DNA of 64,000 nt from Marininema halotolerans (lineage in GTDB: Bacteria; Bacillota; Bacilli; Thermoactinomycetales; DSM-45169). The stretch spans positions 1 through 64,000 of the forward strand of contig NZ_FPAA01000003.1 in assembly GCF_900116235.1 (NCBI RefSeq), read 5' to 3'. Of the stretch, positions 52,989 to 62,073 are shown in pieces. The position numbers and the translations under genes were made by a program. Below the pieces are notes generated by a model. It had not been told where the DNA came from. It searched no databases and was given only the letters and a program-made list of their open reading frames with translations. Numbering within the stretch: the stretch's first letter is position 1; the number at the start of each line of letters is the position of its first letter.

Positions 52989-53846
52989 ATGCCGCTTAGT
53001 CCTTTGGATATACACAACAAAGAATTTACTAAGTCTTTTCGCGGCTATGATGTAGATGAAGTAAACGACTTCCTCGACGAAATCATCAAAGACTTCGAGT
53101 TTCTCACTCGTGAGAAAAAACAATTGGAGCAACAAGTCGAGGAATTGCAACAGGAATTGGAGCAAGCAATGGATCAACAAATGGCTCCAATGCAGGAGAC
53201 CCGTCCACAACCTCCTGCGCCCCCTCAACAACAGCCGCAGCAGCCACAGCCTCGTTATCAAGCACCTGAGCCTGCTTATCCGGCTGCGCCTTCTCCTGCA
53301 TCACTATCGTCTATGGAGCAAAGTATCCATAAATCGATCCGTGTTGCTCAAGAAGTAGCAGAAGAGGTACGGTTGAATGCAAAGAAAGAAGCAGAACTGA
53401 TTGTACAAGAAGCTGAGAAGAACGCGGATCGGATTATTAATGAAGCGTTGCAAAAAGCTCGTGCAGTCCATAGTGAATTGCTTGACCTCAAACAAAAAGC
53501 AACCATTTATCGTGCGCGTTTCCGCACGTTGGTTCAATCCCATATGGATATCCTAGAGAACTCTGATTGGGAATCCCTTGAGGAATTGGAAGATGGTCTA
53601 GAGGAAGCTGGACAGCAATTGGATCAATATGCACAACCGGGTCCTGAGCCGATGAGTTTAGATTCAGGGGATCAATTTAATACTCAGGAATACAGTGCCC
53701 AGGATTTTAACTCCCAAGAGTTCAATCCAACGATGGGGAGCGAAGATAATGGCTACTCGGAGTCTTCTTATATGGATGAAGAGGACGAGCCTCGCCGTGA
53801 TCTGCGTAGAACTTCCCGGAAGATGAAACGGAAAGCCATGTTTTAA
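52989..53846 (+). CDS. divIVA: DivIVA, membrane-curvature sensing scaffold, with long Q/P-rich insert
   Basis: A 285-residue protein. The N-terminal membrane-binding lipid domain (PLSPLDIHNKEFTKSFRGYD, with Phe and Arg tip residues) is followed by a coiled coil (about 38-70), a 50-residue Gln/Pro-rich region and a second coiled coil (about 120-190). The tail is acidic and NTQE/NSQE-rich and ends in a basic SRKMKRKAMF. DivIVA marks curved membranes at septa and poles. B. subtilis DivIVA is about 164 residues, so the insert and tail make this protein unusually long. ATG 52989 follows GGAGG. Confidence 0.92.
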   Translation: MPLSPLDIHNKEFTKSFRGYDVDEVNDFLDEIIKDFEFLTREKKQLEQQVEELQQELEQAMDQQMAPMQETRPQPPAPPQQQPQQPQPRYQAPEPAYPAAPSPASLSSMEQSIHKSIRVAQEVAEEVRLNAKKEAELIVQEAEKNADRIINEALQKARAVHSELLDLKQKATIYRARFRTLVQSHMDILENSDWESLEELEDGLEEAGQQLDQYAQPGPEPMSLDSGDQFNTQEYSAQDFNSQEFNPTMGSEDNGYSESSYMDEEDEPRRDLRRTSRKMKRKAMF

Positions 53847-53854
53847 GGCTGATG

Positions 53855-53908
53855 AATAGCCCTTTATGTCATTGTAAAATCAAGCTTGACATAGGGGTTA
53901 TTTCTTTA
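53855..53908 (+). terminator. Probable terminator of divIVA
   Basis: AATAGCCC-TTTATGTCA pairs imperfectly with TGACA-TAGGGGTTATT, followed by TTCTTT. The right arm overlaps the -35 of the ileS promoter. Confidence 0.5.
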
Positions 53909-53915
53909 GTATTAT
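53886..53915 (+). promoter_or_regulatory. Sigma-A promoter of ileS
   Basis: A perfect TTGACA (53886-53891) lies 18 bases before TATTAT (53910-53915). Transcription would begin near 53922, about 55 bases before the T-box structure, and would pass through the GAAAACCCTG/CAGGGTTTTC hairpin at 53943-53976. Confidence 0.6.
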
Positions 53916-53976
53916 TTGTAAAATGATCGATTGGGTTATAAAGAAAACCCTGTGGATCCTCCGCAGGGTTTTCTCA

Positions 53977-54239
53977 TATCGAGCGATGACTAGGAGAGTA
54001 GGTAAGGAGTAGGATGGTTGAGCGAGCCAGGGTTGGTGAAAGCCTGGTCCATCATCCTTGCTGAAGATCACCTAGGAGCTGCCCCCTGAACGAAGAAGAA
54101 CAGTTTATGTAGGGTGGGCCGAACTCATTCACGTTACGAATGCATGAGCGAGTCTGAAGCAACGGTGGTTGTATTCAGATGTTAGTAGGGTGGTACCGCG
54201 GGTAACTTCTCGTCCCTAAGGGGATGGAGAAGTTTTTTT
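53977..54239 (+). ncRNA. T-box riboswitch, isoleucine specific
   Basis: The T-box sequence AGGGTGGTACCGCGGG is at 54187-54202. Stem I (CTAGG/CCTAG closing pairs, AGGAGAGTAG K-turn region at about 53990) presents the specifier ATC (54067-54069), which is an isoleucine codon. The terminator pairs AACTTCTC (54204-54211) with GAGAAGTT (54227-54234) and ends in seven T. Uncharged tRNA-Ile would bind and form the antiterminator, allowing ileS expression. A separate strong hairpin lies just 5' of stem I. Confidence 0.93.
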
Positions 54240-54257
54240 ATTTCTGAAGGAGTGAGG

Positions 54258-57017
54258 ATGTTGGATTACAAAAAGACTTTAAACTTGCCGGAAACAGCGT
54301 TTCCGATGAGAGGAAATCTACCCAATCGCGAACCAGAGATGCAAGCATGGTGGGATGAGACCGATATTTATGGTCAAGTGGCGAAAAAGCGAGCAGGTAA
54401 ACCCAAATTTATTTTGCATGATGGACCGCCTTATGCCAATGGAGATATCCACATCGGTCATGCGTTAAATAAAATACTGAAAGACTTTATCGTCCGGTAT
54501 AAGTCATTGCAAGGCTATGATGCGCCTTATATTCCTGGATGGGATACCCATGGATTGCCCATTGAGCAAGCAGTCACGAGCAAGAAAAAAGTGGATCGAA
54601 AGAAAATGGACCCCGTCGCTTTTCGTAAGATTTGTGAAGACTATGCCCTTTCCTTTGTAGAAAAGCAAAAAGAGCAATTTAAGCGTCTCGGTGTACGGGG
54701 TGACTGGGATCATCCTTACATCACATTAAAGCCAGAATATGAAGCAGAGCAGATTCGTTTATTTGGGGAGATGGCCAAACGAGGTCATGTATATCGGGGG
54801 TATCGATCCATCTACTGGTCCCCTTCCTCTGAATCCGCATTGGCTGATGCTGAAATTGAATATCAGGATAAGCGCTCTCCCTCGATATACGTCGCTTTTG
54901 ATGTGAAAGATGGCAAAGGGAAACTATCCGAAGATGTGGCAGTCATTATCTGGACGACCACACCCTGGACGCTTCCTGCGAACCTGGGTATTGCCCTCGG
55001 AGCGGAGTTTACGTATGTCGTGGTTTCCACAACGGATGGGCGTAAATTCCTAGTGGCGGAGGAATTAGCGGATCACGTGATGCAATTAATCGGGATCGAG
55101 GGTTACAACAAGGGAGCCACTTTCCGTGGAGAAGAATTAGAAGGGATTCAATGCCAGCATCCCTTCTATGATCGGGAAAGTCCTATTTTACTGGGCGACC
55201 ATGTCTCCTTGGATGCGGGTACTGGCTGTGTTCACACAGCACCAGGACATGGGGTAGAAGACTTTGAACTCGGTAAGAAATATGGATTGGACGTGCTTTG
55301 TCCGGTTGATGAAAAAGGGAAGTTGACCCATGAAGCACCTGGTTTTGAAGGATTGTTTTATGATGATGCCAATAAGGTAGTTACTGAGAAACTGAAGGAA
55401 TCGGGTCATTTATTAAAACTGGTCTTTATCACCCACCAATACCCCCATGATTGGCGGACCAAAAAACCAGTCATTTTCCGAGCAACAGAGCAATGGTTTG
55501 CTTCGATTGATGGTTTCCGCGATGCGATGTTACATGCAATTAAGGAAGTTAAATGGACTCCTGCTTGGGGAGAGACGCGTCTAGGCAACATGGTGGAAGA
55601 CCGTAAAGACTGGTGCATTTCGCGACAACGTGTTTGGGGTGTACCCCTGCCGATCTTCTATTGCAACACGTGTAGTGAACCTTATATCACGGATGAATCC
55701 ATCGAGTTCATTGCGGATCGATTTGGTCAAGAAGGTTCCTCGGTGTGGTTTTCTCGAGAGGTTCAAGAATTATTGCCAGAGGGTGCCTGTTGTCATCAAT
55801 GTGGTAACGAGACCTTCCGTAAAGAGACGGATATTATGGATGTTTGGTTTGATTCGGGTTCCAGTCATGCAGCGGTTCTTGAAGCACGAGAGGAAACATC
55901 TTGGCCGGCCGATCTTTATCTGGAAGGGTCTGATCAGTATCGGGGTTGGTTTAACTCTTCTTTAACTACCTCGGTAGCAACGAAGGATCAAGCTCCCTAT
56001 CGTCAAGTTCTCTCCCATGGATTTACCTTGGATGGAGAAGGGAAGAAAATGTCAAAATCCCTGGGGAACACAATTGATCCATTGAAAGTGATGAAGAACT
56101 ACGGAGCCGATATTTTACGCCTTTGGGTTTCCTCTACCGATTATCAAGCGGATGTTCGTGTCTCCGAAGATATTTTAAAACAGATCGCAGAGGTTTACCG
56201 TAAAGTCCGTAATACCCTTCGCTTCCTACTTGGAAATTTGGCTGACTTTGTACCGGGAGAGCACGCTGTTGCTGTAGCAGAGTTGGATGAAATCGATCGC
56301 TATGCGCTCATTCAACTACAGCGGCTGATTGAGAAGGTGACTGCTGGATATGAATCCTATGATTTCCATGCGGTGTATTATCAAATTCATTACTTCTGCA
56401 CTGTATTCTTGAGTCAGTTCTATTTGGATGTCCTAAAAGATCGTCTCTATACGTTGCCAGCCAATGATGCAAAACGGCGTTCTTCTCAGACGGTAATGGC
56501 AGAGATCCTAAAGACATTAGTCGTTCTGTCTAATCCAATCCTTCCTCATACAACAGAGGAGGTATGGAAATTTGTTCCTGGTACAGCCGATGAAAGTATT
56601 CAGTTGACAGACTTTCCTCAAGTGGAACCATCCGTATTGGATGTTGGATTAGAAGAGAAATGGGATCGGTTGACGGTTTTACGTGATATCGTACTCAAAG
56701 CATTGGAAGAAGCACGAGCCAAGAAAGTGATCGGAAATTCCCTTGGCGCTGCCCTTGAGTTATATCCGTCTCCATCGAACTTCCAATTGCTCCATAGTAT
56801 CCAAGGTAGCCTAACCGAGCTATTTATCGTCTCTCAGGTACACGTAAACCAAGGCGAAACCGAGGAAGAATTACAGGTTCAAGTAAAACCAGCCGCTGGC
56901 GAAAAGTGTCAACGGTGCTGGGTGATTAGTTCAACAGTCGGTGAAAGTAAAGATTACCCGGAACTATGTGATCGTTGTGCAGACACGGTCGCCAAGCATT
57001 ATGCCGACGTAGAGTAA
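54258..57017 (+). CDS. ileS: Isoleucyl-tRNA synthetase
   Basis: A 919-residue class I synthetase. The HIGH-type motif [16 protein letters not shown], the editing domain ([16 protein letters not shown]), KMSKS ([10 protein letters not shown]) and the C-terminal zinc ribbon CQRCW...CDRC are complete. ATG 54258 follows AAGGAG by 5 bases; TTG 54261 is a close alternative, and GTG 54252 overlaps the ribosome site. It is controlled by the upstream Ile T-box. Confidence 0.97.
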   Translation: MLDYKKTLNLPETAFPMRGNLPNREPEMQAWWDETDIYGQVAKKRAGKPKFILHDGPPYANGDIHIGHALNKILKDFIVRYKSLQGYDAPYIPGWDTHGLPIEQAVTSKKKVDRKKMDPVAFRKICEDYALSFVEKQKEQFKRLGVRGDWDHPYITLKPEYEAEQIRLFGEMAKRGHVYRGYRSIYWSPSSESALADAEIEYQDKRSPSIYVAFDVKDGKGKLSEDVAVIIWTTTPWTLPANLGIALGAEFTYVVVSTTDGRKFLVAEELADHVMQLIGIEGYNKGATFRGEELEGIQCQHPFYDRESPILLGDHVSLDAGTGCVHTAPGHGVEDFELGKKYGLDVLCPVDEKGKLTHEAPGFEGLFYDDANKVVTEKLKESGHLLKLVFITHQYPHDWRTKKPVIFRATEQWFASIDGFRDAMLHAIKEVKWTPAWGETRLGNMVEDRKDWCISRQRVWGVPLPIFYCNTCSEPYITDESIEFIADRFGQEGSSVWFSREVQELLPEGACCHQCGNETFRKETDIMDVWFDSGSSHAAVLEAREETSWPADLYLEGSDQYRGWFNSSLTTSVATKDQAPYRQVLSHGFTLDGEGKKMSKSLGNTIDPLKVMKNYGADILRLWVSSTDYQADVRVSEDILKQIAEVYRKVRNTLRFLLGNLADFVPGEHAVAVAELDEIDRYALIQLQRLIEKVTAGYESYDFHAVYYQIHYFCTVFLSQFYLDVLKDRLYTLPANDAKRRSSQTVMAEILKTLVVLSNPILPHTTEEVWKFVPGTADESIQLTDFPQVEPSVLDVGLEEKWDRLTVLRDIVLKALEEARAKKVIGNSLGAALELYPSPSNFQLLHSIQGSLTELFIVSQVHVNQGETEEELQVQVKPAAGEKCQRCWVISSTVGESKDYPELCDRCADTVAKHYADVE

Positions 57018-57045
57018 GTACTAACCTGAATAGATATTGTCAATA

Positions 57046-57087
57046 AAAACTCCGTAGCCATCACAAATGGTTACGGAGTTTTTTTAT
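57046..57087. terminator. Bidirectional terminator after ileS
   Basis: AAAACTCCGTAGCCA pairs with TGGTTACGGAGTTTT and is followed by TTTT. It also ends the small minus-strand gene, whose stop lies inside it. Confidence 0.85.
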
Positions 57088-57284
57088 CGGTGTCGATGTA
57101 GGAGAAAAGCGGACAAAGCAAGCGCAGAAATACCCATCATGATCATCCCAATATGGTTAAGAAATGGAGCACTTTGGGGGAGGACAAGGCGATCAATTAC
57201 GATAAATAGAACCCCTGTCCATCCATTGACAACAAATACCCGATAATTGACTTGGGAGTAGAAGCTATCCTCTTTCTCCATCAT
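57084..57284 (-). CDS. Small two-helix membrane protein, unknown
   Basis: A 66-residue protein with a charged N-terminus (MMEKEDSFYSQVNYR) and two hydrophobic segments (about 16-36 and 44-63), ending LLHRHR. I do not recognise a family. On the minus strand AAAGGAAC lies about 8 bases before the ATGs at 57284/57281, and the gene ends at a terminator, both of which support it being real. It separates ileS from ylyA, and B. subtilis has no gene in this place that I know of. Confidence 0.55.
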   Translation of the reverse strand: MMEKEDSFYSQVNYRVFVVNGWTGVLFIVIDRLVLPQSAPFLNHIGMIMMGISALALSAFLLHRHR

Positions 57285-57426
57285 CGCGTCACGTTCCTTT
57301 CATCTCCTATCAGGATATCACAGTGAACACGGCTCATCGATTCTCGAAAAGGATTCGAATGGGTTGATTTTGTGGATTGTGGAAGACTAACAGGGATTCC
57401 TAAGTGGGGGAAAGGAGTGTATGGTG

Positions 57427-58119
57427 ATGTTGAATGAGGAACAACTGTCTGGACTTAAAAGGCATCTAGAAGGTGAGAAGGAACGCCTGCAAAAAAAACT
57501 GTCTGACAATCATCATTATGGCATGGAAGAAGGTATGAATAACGCCATTGGGGAGTTATCGGGTTATGATAACCATCCTGCAGATATTGGAACCGAGTTG
57601 TTTGAGCGAGGGAAAGATCTCGCCCTCAATGAAGACGATGAAGAACAATTAGAGGAAGTGGAAATGGCACTTCTTCGTATGGAAGCGCATCATTATGGAT
57701 CCTGTGTGGTGTGTGGAAAAGAAATTCCATATGAACGCTTAGAAGCCGTACCTGAAACCTCTTACTGCATTGATCATCAACGGGATAAGGATATATCCAA
57801 CCGACGTCCAGCAGAAGAAAAAGTGCTTGAGCGTCCCTTTGCACGAACATTTCATGATCAGCAAGATGATCCTGGTTTTGATGGGGAGGATGCTTGGCAG
57901 GCTGTGGAACGTTATGGTACTTCAAACCCACCGGATTATTTCCGGGACGGAGAGGATTACAACGAATTGACCGAGGATCATGAGGAGCGAATCGGTTTTG
58001 TCGAAGAAGTAGAGAAGTTGGCAGTAGCGGGAGTGGATGGTCGACCCATTGAGGGAGTCAGTATGAATGATGATGCAACAGATCAAGGTAAAGAAGAGTG
58101 GGAGCAAAATAATCAGTGA
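57427..58119 (+). CDS. ylyA: DksA/TraR-like protein of the YteA/YlyA family
   Basis: A 230-residue protein. An N-terminal coiled coil (about 2-25), the GYDNHPADIGTELFERGKD segment (abbreviated) and a zinc finger CVVCGK...YCIDH (Cys-x2-Cys, then Cys-x2-His) match the TraR/DksA-like YteA sporulation family. The C-terminal half is acidic and variable. B. subtilis ylyA, between ileS and lspA, affects sigma-G dependent transcription and spore germination properties. ATG 57427 is 9 bases after AAAGGAG; ATG 57421 is closer to it. Confidence 0.87.
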   Translation: MLNEEQLSGLKRHLEGEKERLQKKLSDNHHYGMEEGMNNAIGELSGYDNHPADIGTELFERGKDLALNEDDEEQLEEVEMALLRMEAHHYGSCVVCGKEIPYERLEAVPETSYCIDHQRDKDISNRRPAEEKVLERPFARTFHDQQDDPGFDGEDAWQAVERYGTSNPPDYFRDGEDYNELTEDHEERIGFVEEVEKLAVAGVDGRPIEGVSMNDDATDQGKEEWEQNNQ

Positions 58120-58150
58120 TCCTTCTTTCCATCCGTTGAATTCATTAGCG

Positions 58151-58174
58151 GGAGAGCATACTTGCTCTCCTTTT
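58151..58174 (+). terminator. Rho-independent terminator of ylyA
   Basis: An 8-bp stem GGAGAGCA/TGCTCTCC with a TACT loop is followed by TTTT. Confidence 0.8.
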
Positions 58175-58178
58175 CAAG

Positions 58179-58207
58179 TTGTTGCTCTTACTGGGCTATG
58201 CTACAAT
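58179..58207 (+). promoter_or_regulatory. Promoter of lspA
   Basis: TTGTTG (58179-58184), 17 bases, TACAAT (58202-58207) with TG-C before the -10. The start point near 58214 falls just before the ATG at 58225, which makes that codon an unlikely lspA start. Confidence 0.6.
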
Positions 58208-58290
58208 GAGAGCCTGGAATAAGTATGGTGAAACCCGTGAAAACGGTGAAGATAAGTGATGTTAGATCGGAAAGACAGGGGGAAGCATTG

Positions 58291-58782
58291 TTGCGTTATT
58301 ATTTATTTGCAATTGCCATCTTGCTACTGGATCAGTCCACAAAATGGCTGGTCATGAAAAAGATGCATTTATATGAGTCGATTCCATTATGGCAAGGGGT
58401 ATTTCACATTACCTCTCACCGTAACCGTGGTGCGGCTTTTGGTATTTTACAAGATCAACGTTGGCTGTTTATTGTCGTTACCCTCATTGTTTTGACCGCT
58501 ATCGTTTTCTATCTTGTGCGGATCGGAAAAAGTCAGCCATTGCTCTCTTGGTCCTTAGCATGCATTCTTGGTGGGGCGATTGGTAACCTTGTGGATCGCA
58601 TTCGTTTTAGTGAAGTGGTGGACTTCCTCGATTTCCGCTATATTAATTTTGCAATCTTTAATATCGCCGATGCGGCGATCTGTATTGGTGTTGGACTGAT
58701 GGTGATCGTGACCTTGCGTCAAACCGAAACGGACGAGTCAGACAATAATTCCTCCGAAAAGCGGGGGATTGTCAGTGAATGA
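58291..58782 (+). CDS. lspA: Lipoprotein signal peptidase II
   Basis: A 163-residue membrane aspartic protease with four helices that removes signal peptides from prolipoproteins. DQSTKWLV, NRGAAFG, GAIGNLVDR, VVDFLDF and FNIADAAI include both catalytic Asp regions. TTG 58291 is chosen because GGGGGA precedes it by 7 bases and the protein then starts LRYYLFAIAILLLDQ like its relatives. The open frame from ATG 58225 lacks a ribosome site and lies only about 11 bases from the transcription start. It overlaps the next gene by a few bases. Confidence 0.92.
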   Translation: MRYYLFAIAILLLDQSTKWLVMKKMHLYESIPLWQGVFHITSHRNRGAAFGILQDQRWLFIVVTLIVLTAIVFYLVRIGKSQPLLSWSLACILGGAIGNLVDRIRFSEVVDFLDFRYINFAIFNIADAAICIGVGLMVIVTLRQTETDESDNNSSEKRGIVSE

Positions 58783-59695
58783 TACAGAAACTCATCATGC
58801 TTTTCAAGTAAATGAATTAGAAGCAGGCGAACGGATTGATAAATTCTTGGCTCACCGGGAAGATGATTGGTCCAGGATGTCGGTTCAATCCTGGATAAAA
58901 GAACAACGTGTCCAAGTGAATGGGAATCCTGTTAAAAGCAACTACCGGTTGGCAGCGGGGGACCATGTTGAGGTAGCGGTTCCTCCAGTAGAAGAACATC
59001 ATATTGAGCCAGAGGCAATCCCGCTGGATATCGTTTATGAAGATGAAGATGTCATCGTAGTCAATAAGCAAAGGGGAATGGTGGTTCATCCAGCACCCGG
59101 GAATTATTCCGGGACCATGGTGAACGCTCTGCTCTATCATTGTAAGGATTTATCAGGTATAGGCGGAGTTATTCGTCCTGGCATCGTACATCGCATTGAT
59201 AAAGATACCTCCGGCTTAATTATGGCAGCCAAGAATGATGCTGCCCATTGGTCTCTGGCTGAACAGTTAAAGGAACATACGGTTGAGCGGGTATACGAAA
59301 CATTGGTCAATGGGAACGTCCCTCATGATCATGGAACCGTCGATGCAGCCATTGGACGTGATCCTAAGCATCGCCAACGGATGGCGGTGGATCCGAAAAA
59401 GGGGAAATCAGCGGTTACGCATTTTGAAGTGATCGAACGATTCGGGACAGCAACATGGGTACGCTGTCGCTTAGAGACAGGACGCACTCATCAAATTCGT
59501 GTACATATGAAGTACATCGGTCACCCTGTCGTAGGTGATCCTGTGTATAGCACCCAGGTAAAAAAATGGCCCATCGAAGGGCAGGCGCTTCATGCGAAGG
59601 TGCTAGGCTTTTTTCATCCACGTACAGGGGAGAAGATGCGCTTTGTTTCGAAGACACCCAAGGATATCGAAGCATGCCTTGCTCGACTTCGTTAA
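58775..59695 (+). CDS. ylyB: RluD-family 23S rRNA pseudouridine synthase (YlyB)
   Basis: A 306-residue protein. An N-terminal S4 RNA-binding domain (about 13-75) precedes the pseudouridine synthase domain with the catalytic motif HRIDKDTSGL. Further signatures are VNKQRGMVVHPAPGNYSGTMVN (abbreviated) and ETGRTHQIRVH. The target is probably helix 69 of 23S rRNA, as for RluD, but this is inference. GTG 58775 lies 6 bases after GGGGGA; TTG 58769 touches that site. It is co-transcribed with lspA. Confidence 0.92.
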   Translation: MNDTETHHAFQVNELEAGERIDKFLAHREDDWSRMSVQSWIKEQRVQVNGNPVKSNYRLAAGDHVEVAVPPVEEHHIEPEAIPLDIVYEDEDVIVVNKQRGMVVHPAPGNYSGTMVNALLYHCKDLSGIGGVIRPGIVHRIDKDTSGLIMAAKNDAAHWSLAEQLKEHTVERVYETLVNGNVPHDHGTVDAAIGRDPKHRQRMAVDPKKGKSAVTHFEVIERFGTATWVRCRLETGRTHQIRVHMKYIGHPVVGDPVYSTQVKKWPIEGQALHAKVLGFFHPRTGEKMRFVSKTPKDIEACLARLR

Positions 59696-59702
59696 TCCAT
59701 GA

Positions 59703-59731
59703 TTGACATTCATTAAGGGATTTGTCATACT
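59703..59731 (+). promoter_or_regulatory. Promoter of the pyr operon
   Basis: TTGACA (59703-59708) and CATACT (59726-59731) are 17 bases apart, right after ylyB and before the first PyrR attenuator. Confidence 0.6.
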
Positions 59732-59744
59732 AGCACTAACTGAA

Positions 59745-59847
59745 TAGGTCCTTTTAATTCAGTCCCGTGAGACTGACAAAGGTGCGAAAGAACGGATAGC
59801 TATGCGCTTTTTTTGTCAACCATGGGCAAAAAAGCGCATTTTTTTGA
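59745..59847 (+). promoter_or_regulatory. PyrR attenuator 1 (before pyrR)
   Basis: The PyrR-binding hairpin CAGTCCCGTGAGACTG (59760-59775), flanked by CCTTTTAAT and AAAGGTGCG, is the anti-antiterminator. The terminator pairs ATGCGCTTTTTT (59802-59813) with AAAAAAGCGCAT (59828-59839) before a T run. UMP-bound PyrR stabilises the first hairpin so that the terminator forms. Confidence 0.9.
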
Positions 59848-60396
<549 letters not shown>

Positions 60397-60404
60397 TTGG
60401 ATAC

Positions 60405-60531
60405 GATTCCCCCTTTAAGGACGATCCCGTGAGGTCGGCAAGGGAGGATGCTATGCTTGTCCATGGTTCTTTTGGTGTACCGTGGGAAAGTGCATCTCTC
60501 TGCCGATTAGGGCAGAGAGATTTTTTTATAC
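60405..60531 (+). promoter_or_regulatory. PyrR attenuator 2 (between pyrR and pyrP)
   Basis: The PyrR-binding hairpin ACGATCCCGTGAGGTCG (60421-60437), after CCCTTTAAGG, is followed by the terminator TCTCTCTGCC (60495-60504) / GGCAGAGAGA (60511-60520) and seven T. Confidence 0.9.
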
Positions 60532-60547
60532 GAGGAGGTTTCTAGCA

Positions 60548-61909
60548 TTGAAAGAAAAAATGGTGTTGGATGTTCATGAGAAACCACCGATTGGAAAATG
60601 GCTCGCGCTTAGCTTGCAACATTTGTTTGCCATGTTCGGTGCAACGATCCTTGTGCCAATTTTGACGGGACTTTCTCCAGCGGTCACCTTGATGAGTAGT
60701 GGGGTAGGAACCATTGCCTATCTCATTATTACACAGGGGAAGGTACCCGCCTACCTTGGTTCCTCTTTCGCTTTTATTGTACCGATTATCACGGTTTCAC
60801 AGACGCAAGGGAAAGAGGAAGCGTTGTTTGGATGCTTTCTCGTCGGTTTGGTATATGGAGTTGTAGCACTGATGGTGAGTCGGATGGGCTCAGGCTGGTT
60901 GGATAAACTATTGCCACCGATTGTGATCGGTTCGGTCATTATTGTCATCGGACTTGCTTTAGCAGGAACGGCTGTGGATATGGCCAGTAAAAAACAGGTA
61001 ACCTTACCCATGCCAAATACGGTGAAGGAATTTCAAGCGTTGCCGGGCAAAGTCGATCAAATCGATCCGGATCAAGGGACGGTAACAGTCAAGGTGTATT
61101 CGATGAAAACCTTTGGAGTGGCTCTCGCTACATTAGCGATTGCGATCATCGCAAGCCTATTTCTTAGGGGCTTTCTCCAGCTTATCCCCATCTTATTAGG
61201 TATTATAGGGGGTTATGTTATCGCACTCACATTGGGAATGGTCGATCTTACACCGGTAAAGGAGGCTGCTTGGTTGACCGTTCCCAATTTCACCTCACCA
61301 AAAATCTCCTGGTCTGCTGCTTGGATGATCGTACCCGTTACGCTGGTGGTATTAGCTGAACATATTGGTCATTTGATGGTGACCAGTACCATGATGAATC
61401 GAGATTTAGTGAAGGATCCTGGACTACATCGATCGCTGTTGGGAGATGGAGTGGCTGTAATGATCTCCTCCCTTCTTGGAGGTCCTCCTACAACGACCTA
61501 TGGGGAGAACATTGGGGTCATGGCAATCTCACGGATCTTTAGTGTCTGGGTAGTCGGGGGTGCGGCCTTCTTGGCCATCGCCTTTTCCTTCGTCGGTAAA
61601 CTCTCGGCTCTCATTGGGACCATCCCAGCGCCTGTGATGGGGGGAGTTTCCATCCTTCTCTTTGGCATCATTGCAACGGCGGGCCTGCGGATGTTAGTGG
61701 ATCACCGCATCGACTTCAATAATAAACGGAACTTGGTGATCGCATCCGTGATTTTAGTGATTGGAATTGGGGGGGCCGTATTGAAATTATCCGATGTTCA
61801 CCTTGAATTAGAAGGAATGGCATTGGCCACCGTCGTGGGGATCTTACTGAACCTTGTGCTTCCCAACCATTCGAAAAATCGGCAACCATCCATTTCCCAT
61901 GTGGCTTAA
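60548..61909 (+). CDS. pyrP: Uracil permease
   Basis: A 453-residue NCS2-family transporter with about 14 membrane segments: QHLFAMFGATILVPILTGLSP (abbreviated), the substrate-binding AEHIGHLMVTS (the conserved QxxGD-like AEHIG site) and GGPPTTTYGENIGVMAISR (abbreviated). It imports uracil for salvage. TTG 60548 is 9 bases after GAGGAGG; ATG 60560 is an alternative. Confidence 0.93.
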   Translation: MKEKMVLDVHEKPPIGKWLALSLQHLFAMFGATILVPILTGLSPAVTLMSSGVGTIAYLIITQGKVPAYLGSSFAFIVPIITVSQTQGKEEALFGCFLVGLVYGVVALMVSRMGSGWLDKLLPPIVIGSVIIVIGLALAGTAVDMASKKQVTLPMPNTVKEFQALPGKVDQIDPDQGTVTVKVYSMKTFGVALATLAIAIIASLFLRGFLQLIPILLGIIGGYVIALTLGMVDLTPVKEAAWLTVPNFTSPKISWSAAWMIVPVTLVVLAEHIGHLMVTSTMMNRDLVKDPGLHRSLLGDGVAVMISSLLGGPPTTTYGENIGVMAISRIFSVWVVGGAAFLAIAFSFVGKLSALIGTIPAPVMGGVSILLFGIIATAGLRMLVDHRIDFNNKRNLVIASVILVIGIGGAVLKLSDVHLELEGMALATVVGILLNLVLPNHSKNRQPSISHVA

Positions 61910-61920
61910 TACATGCTAGA

Positions 61921-62048
61921 AAGCAACCTTTAAATCGAGTCCTGTGAGGCTGAGGAAGGTGCGGAGCAATCATCCCTGTGACTTTGTCATCGATGTCAAT
62001 GGGAGGTTGTCCAAACAAAACTCCTTCCATCACACGGGAGGAGTTTTT
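61921..62048 (+). promoter_or_regulatory. PyrR attenuator 3 (between pyrP and pyrB)
   Basis: The PyrR-binding hairpin CGAGTCCTGTGAGGCTG (61935-61951), between CCTTTAAAT and AGGAAGGTGCGG, is followed by a terminator. This pairs AAACTCC (62018-62024) with GGAGTTT (62040-62046) before a T run. Confidence 0.88.
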
Positions 62049-62073
62049 AAAGCAGAAGAGAGGAGCGAAGCAA

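Noticed and set aside
53161-53283. Repetitive CAA/CAG/CCT-rich DNA suggesting a short tandem repeat
   Set aside because: It is the Q/P-rich coding segment of divIVA without an exact repeat unit.
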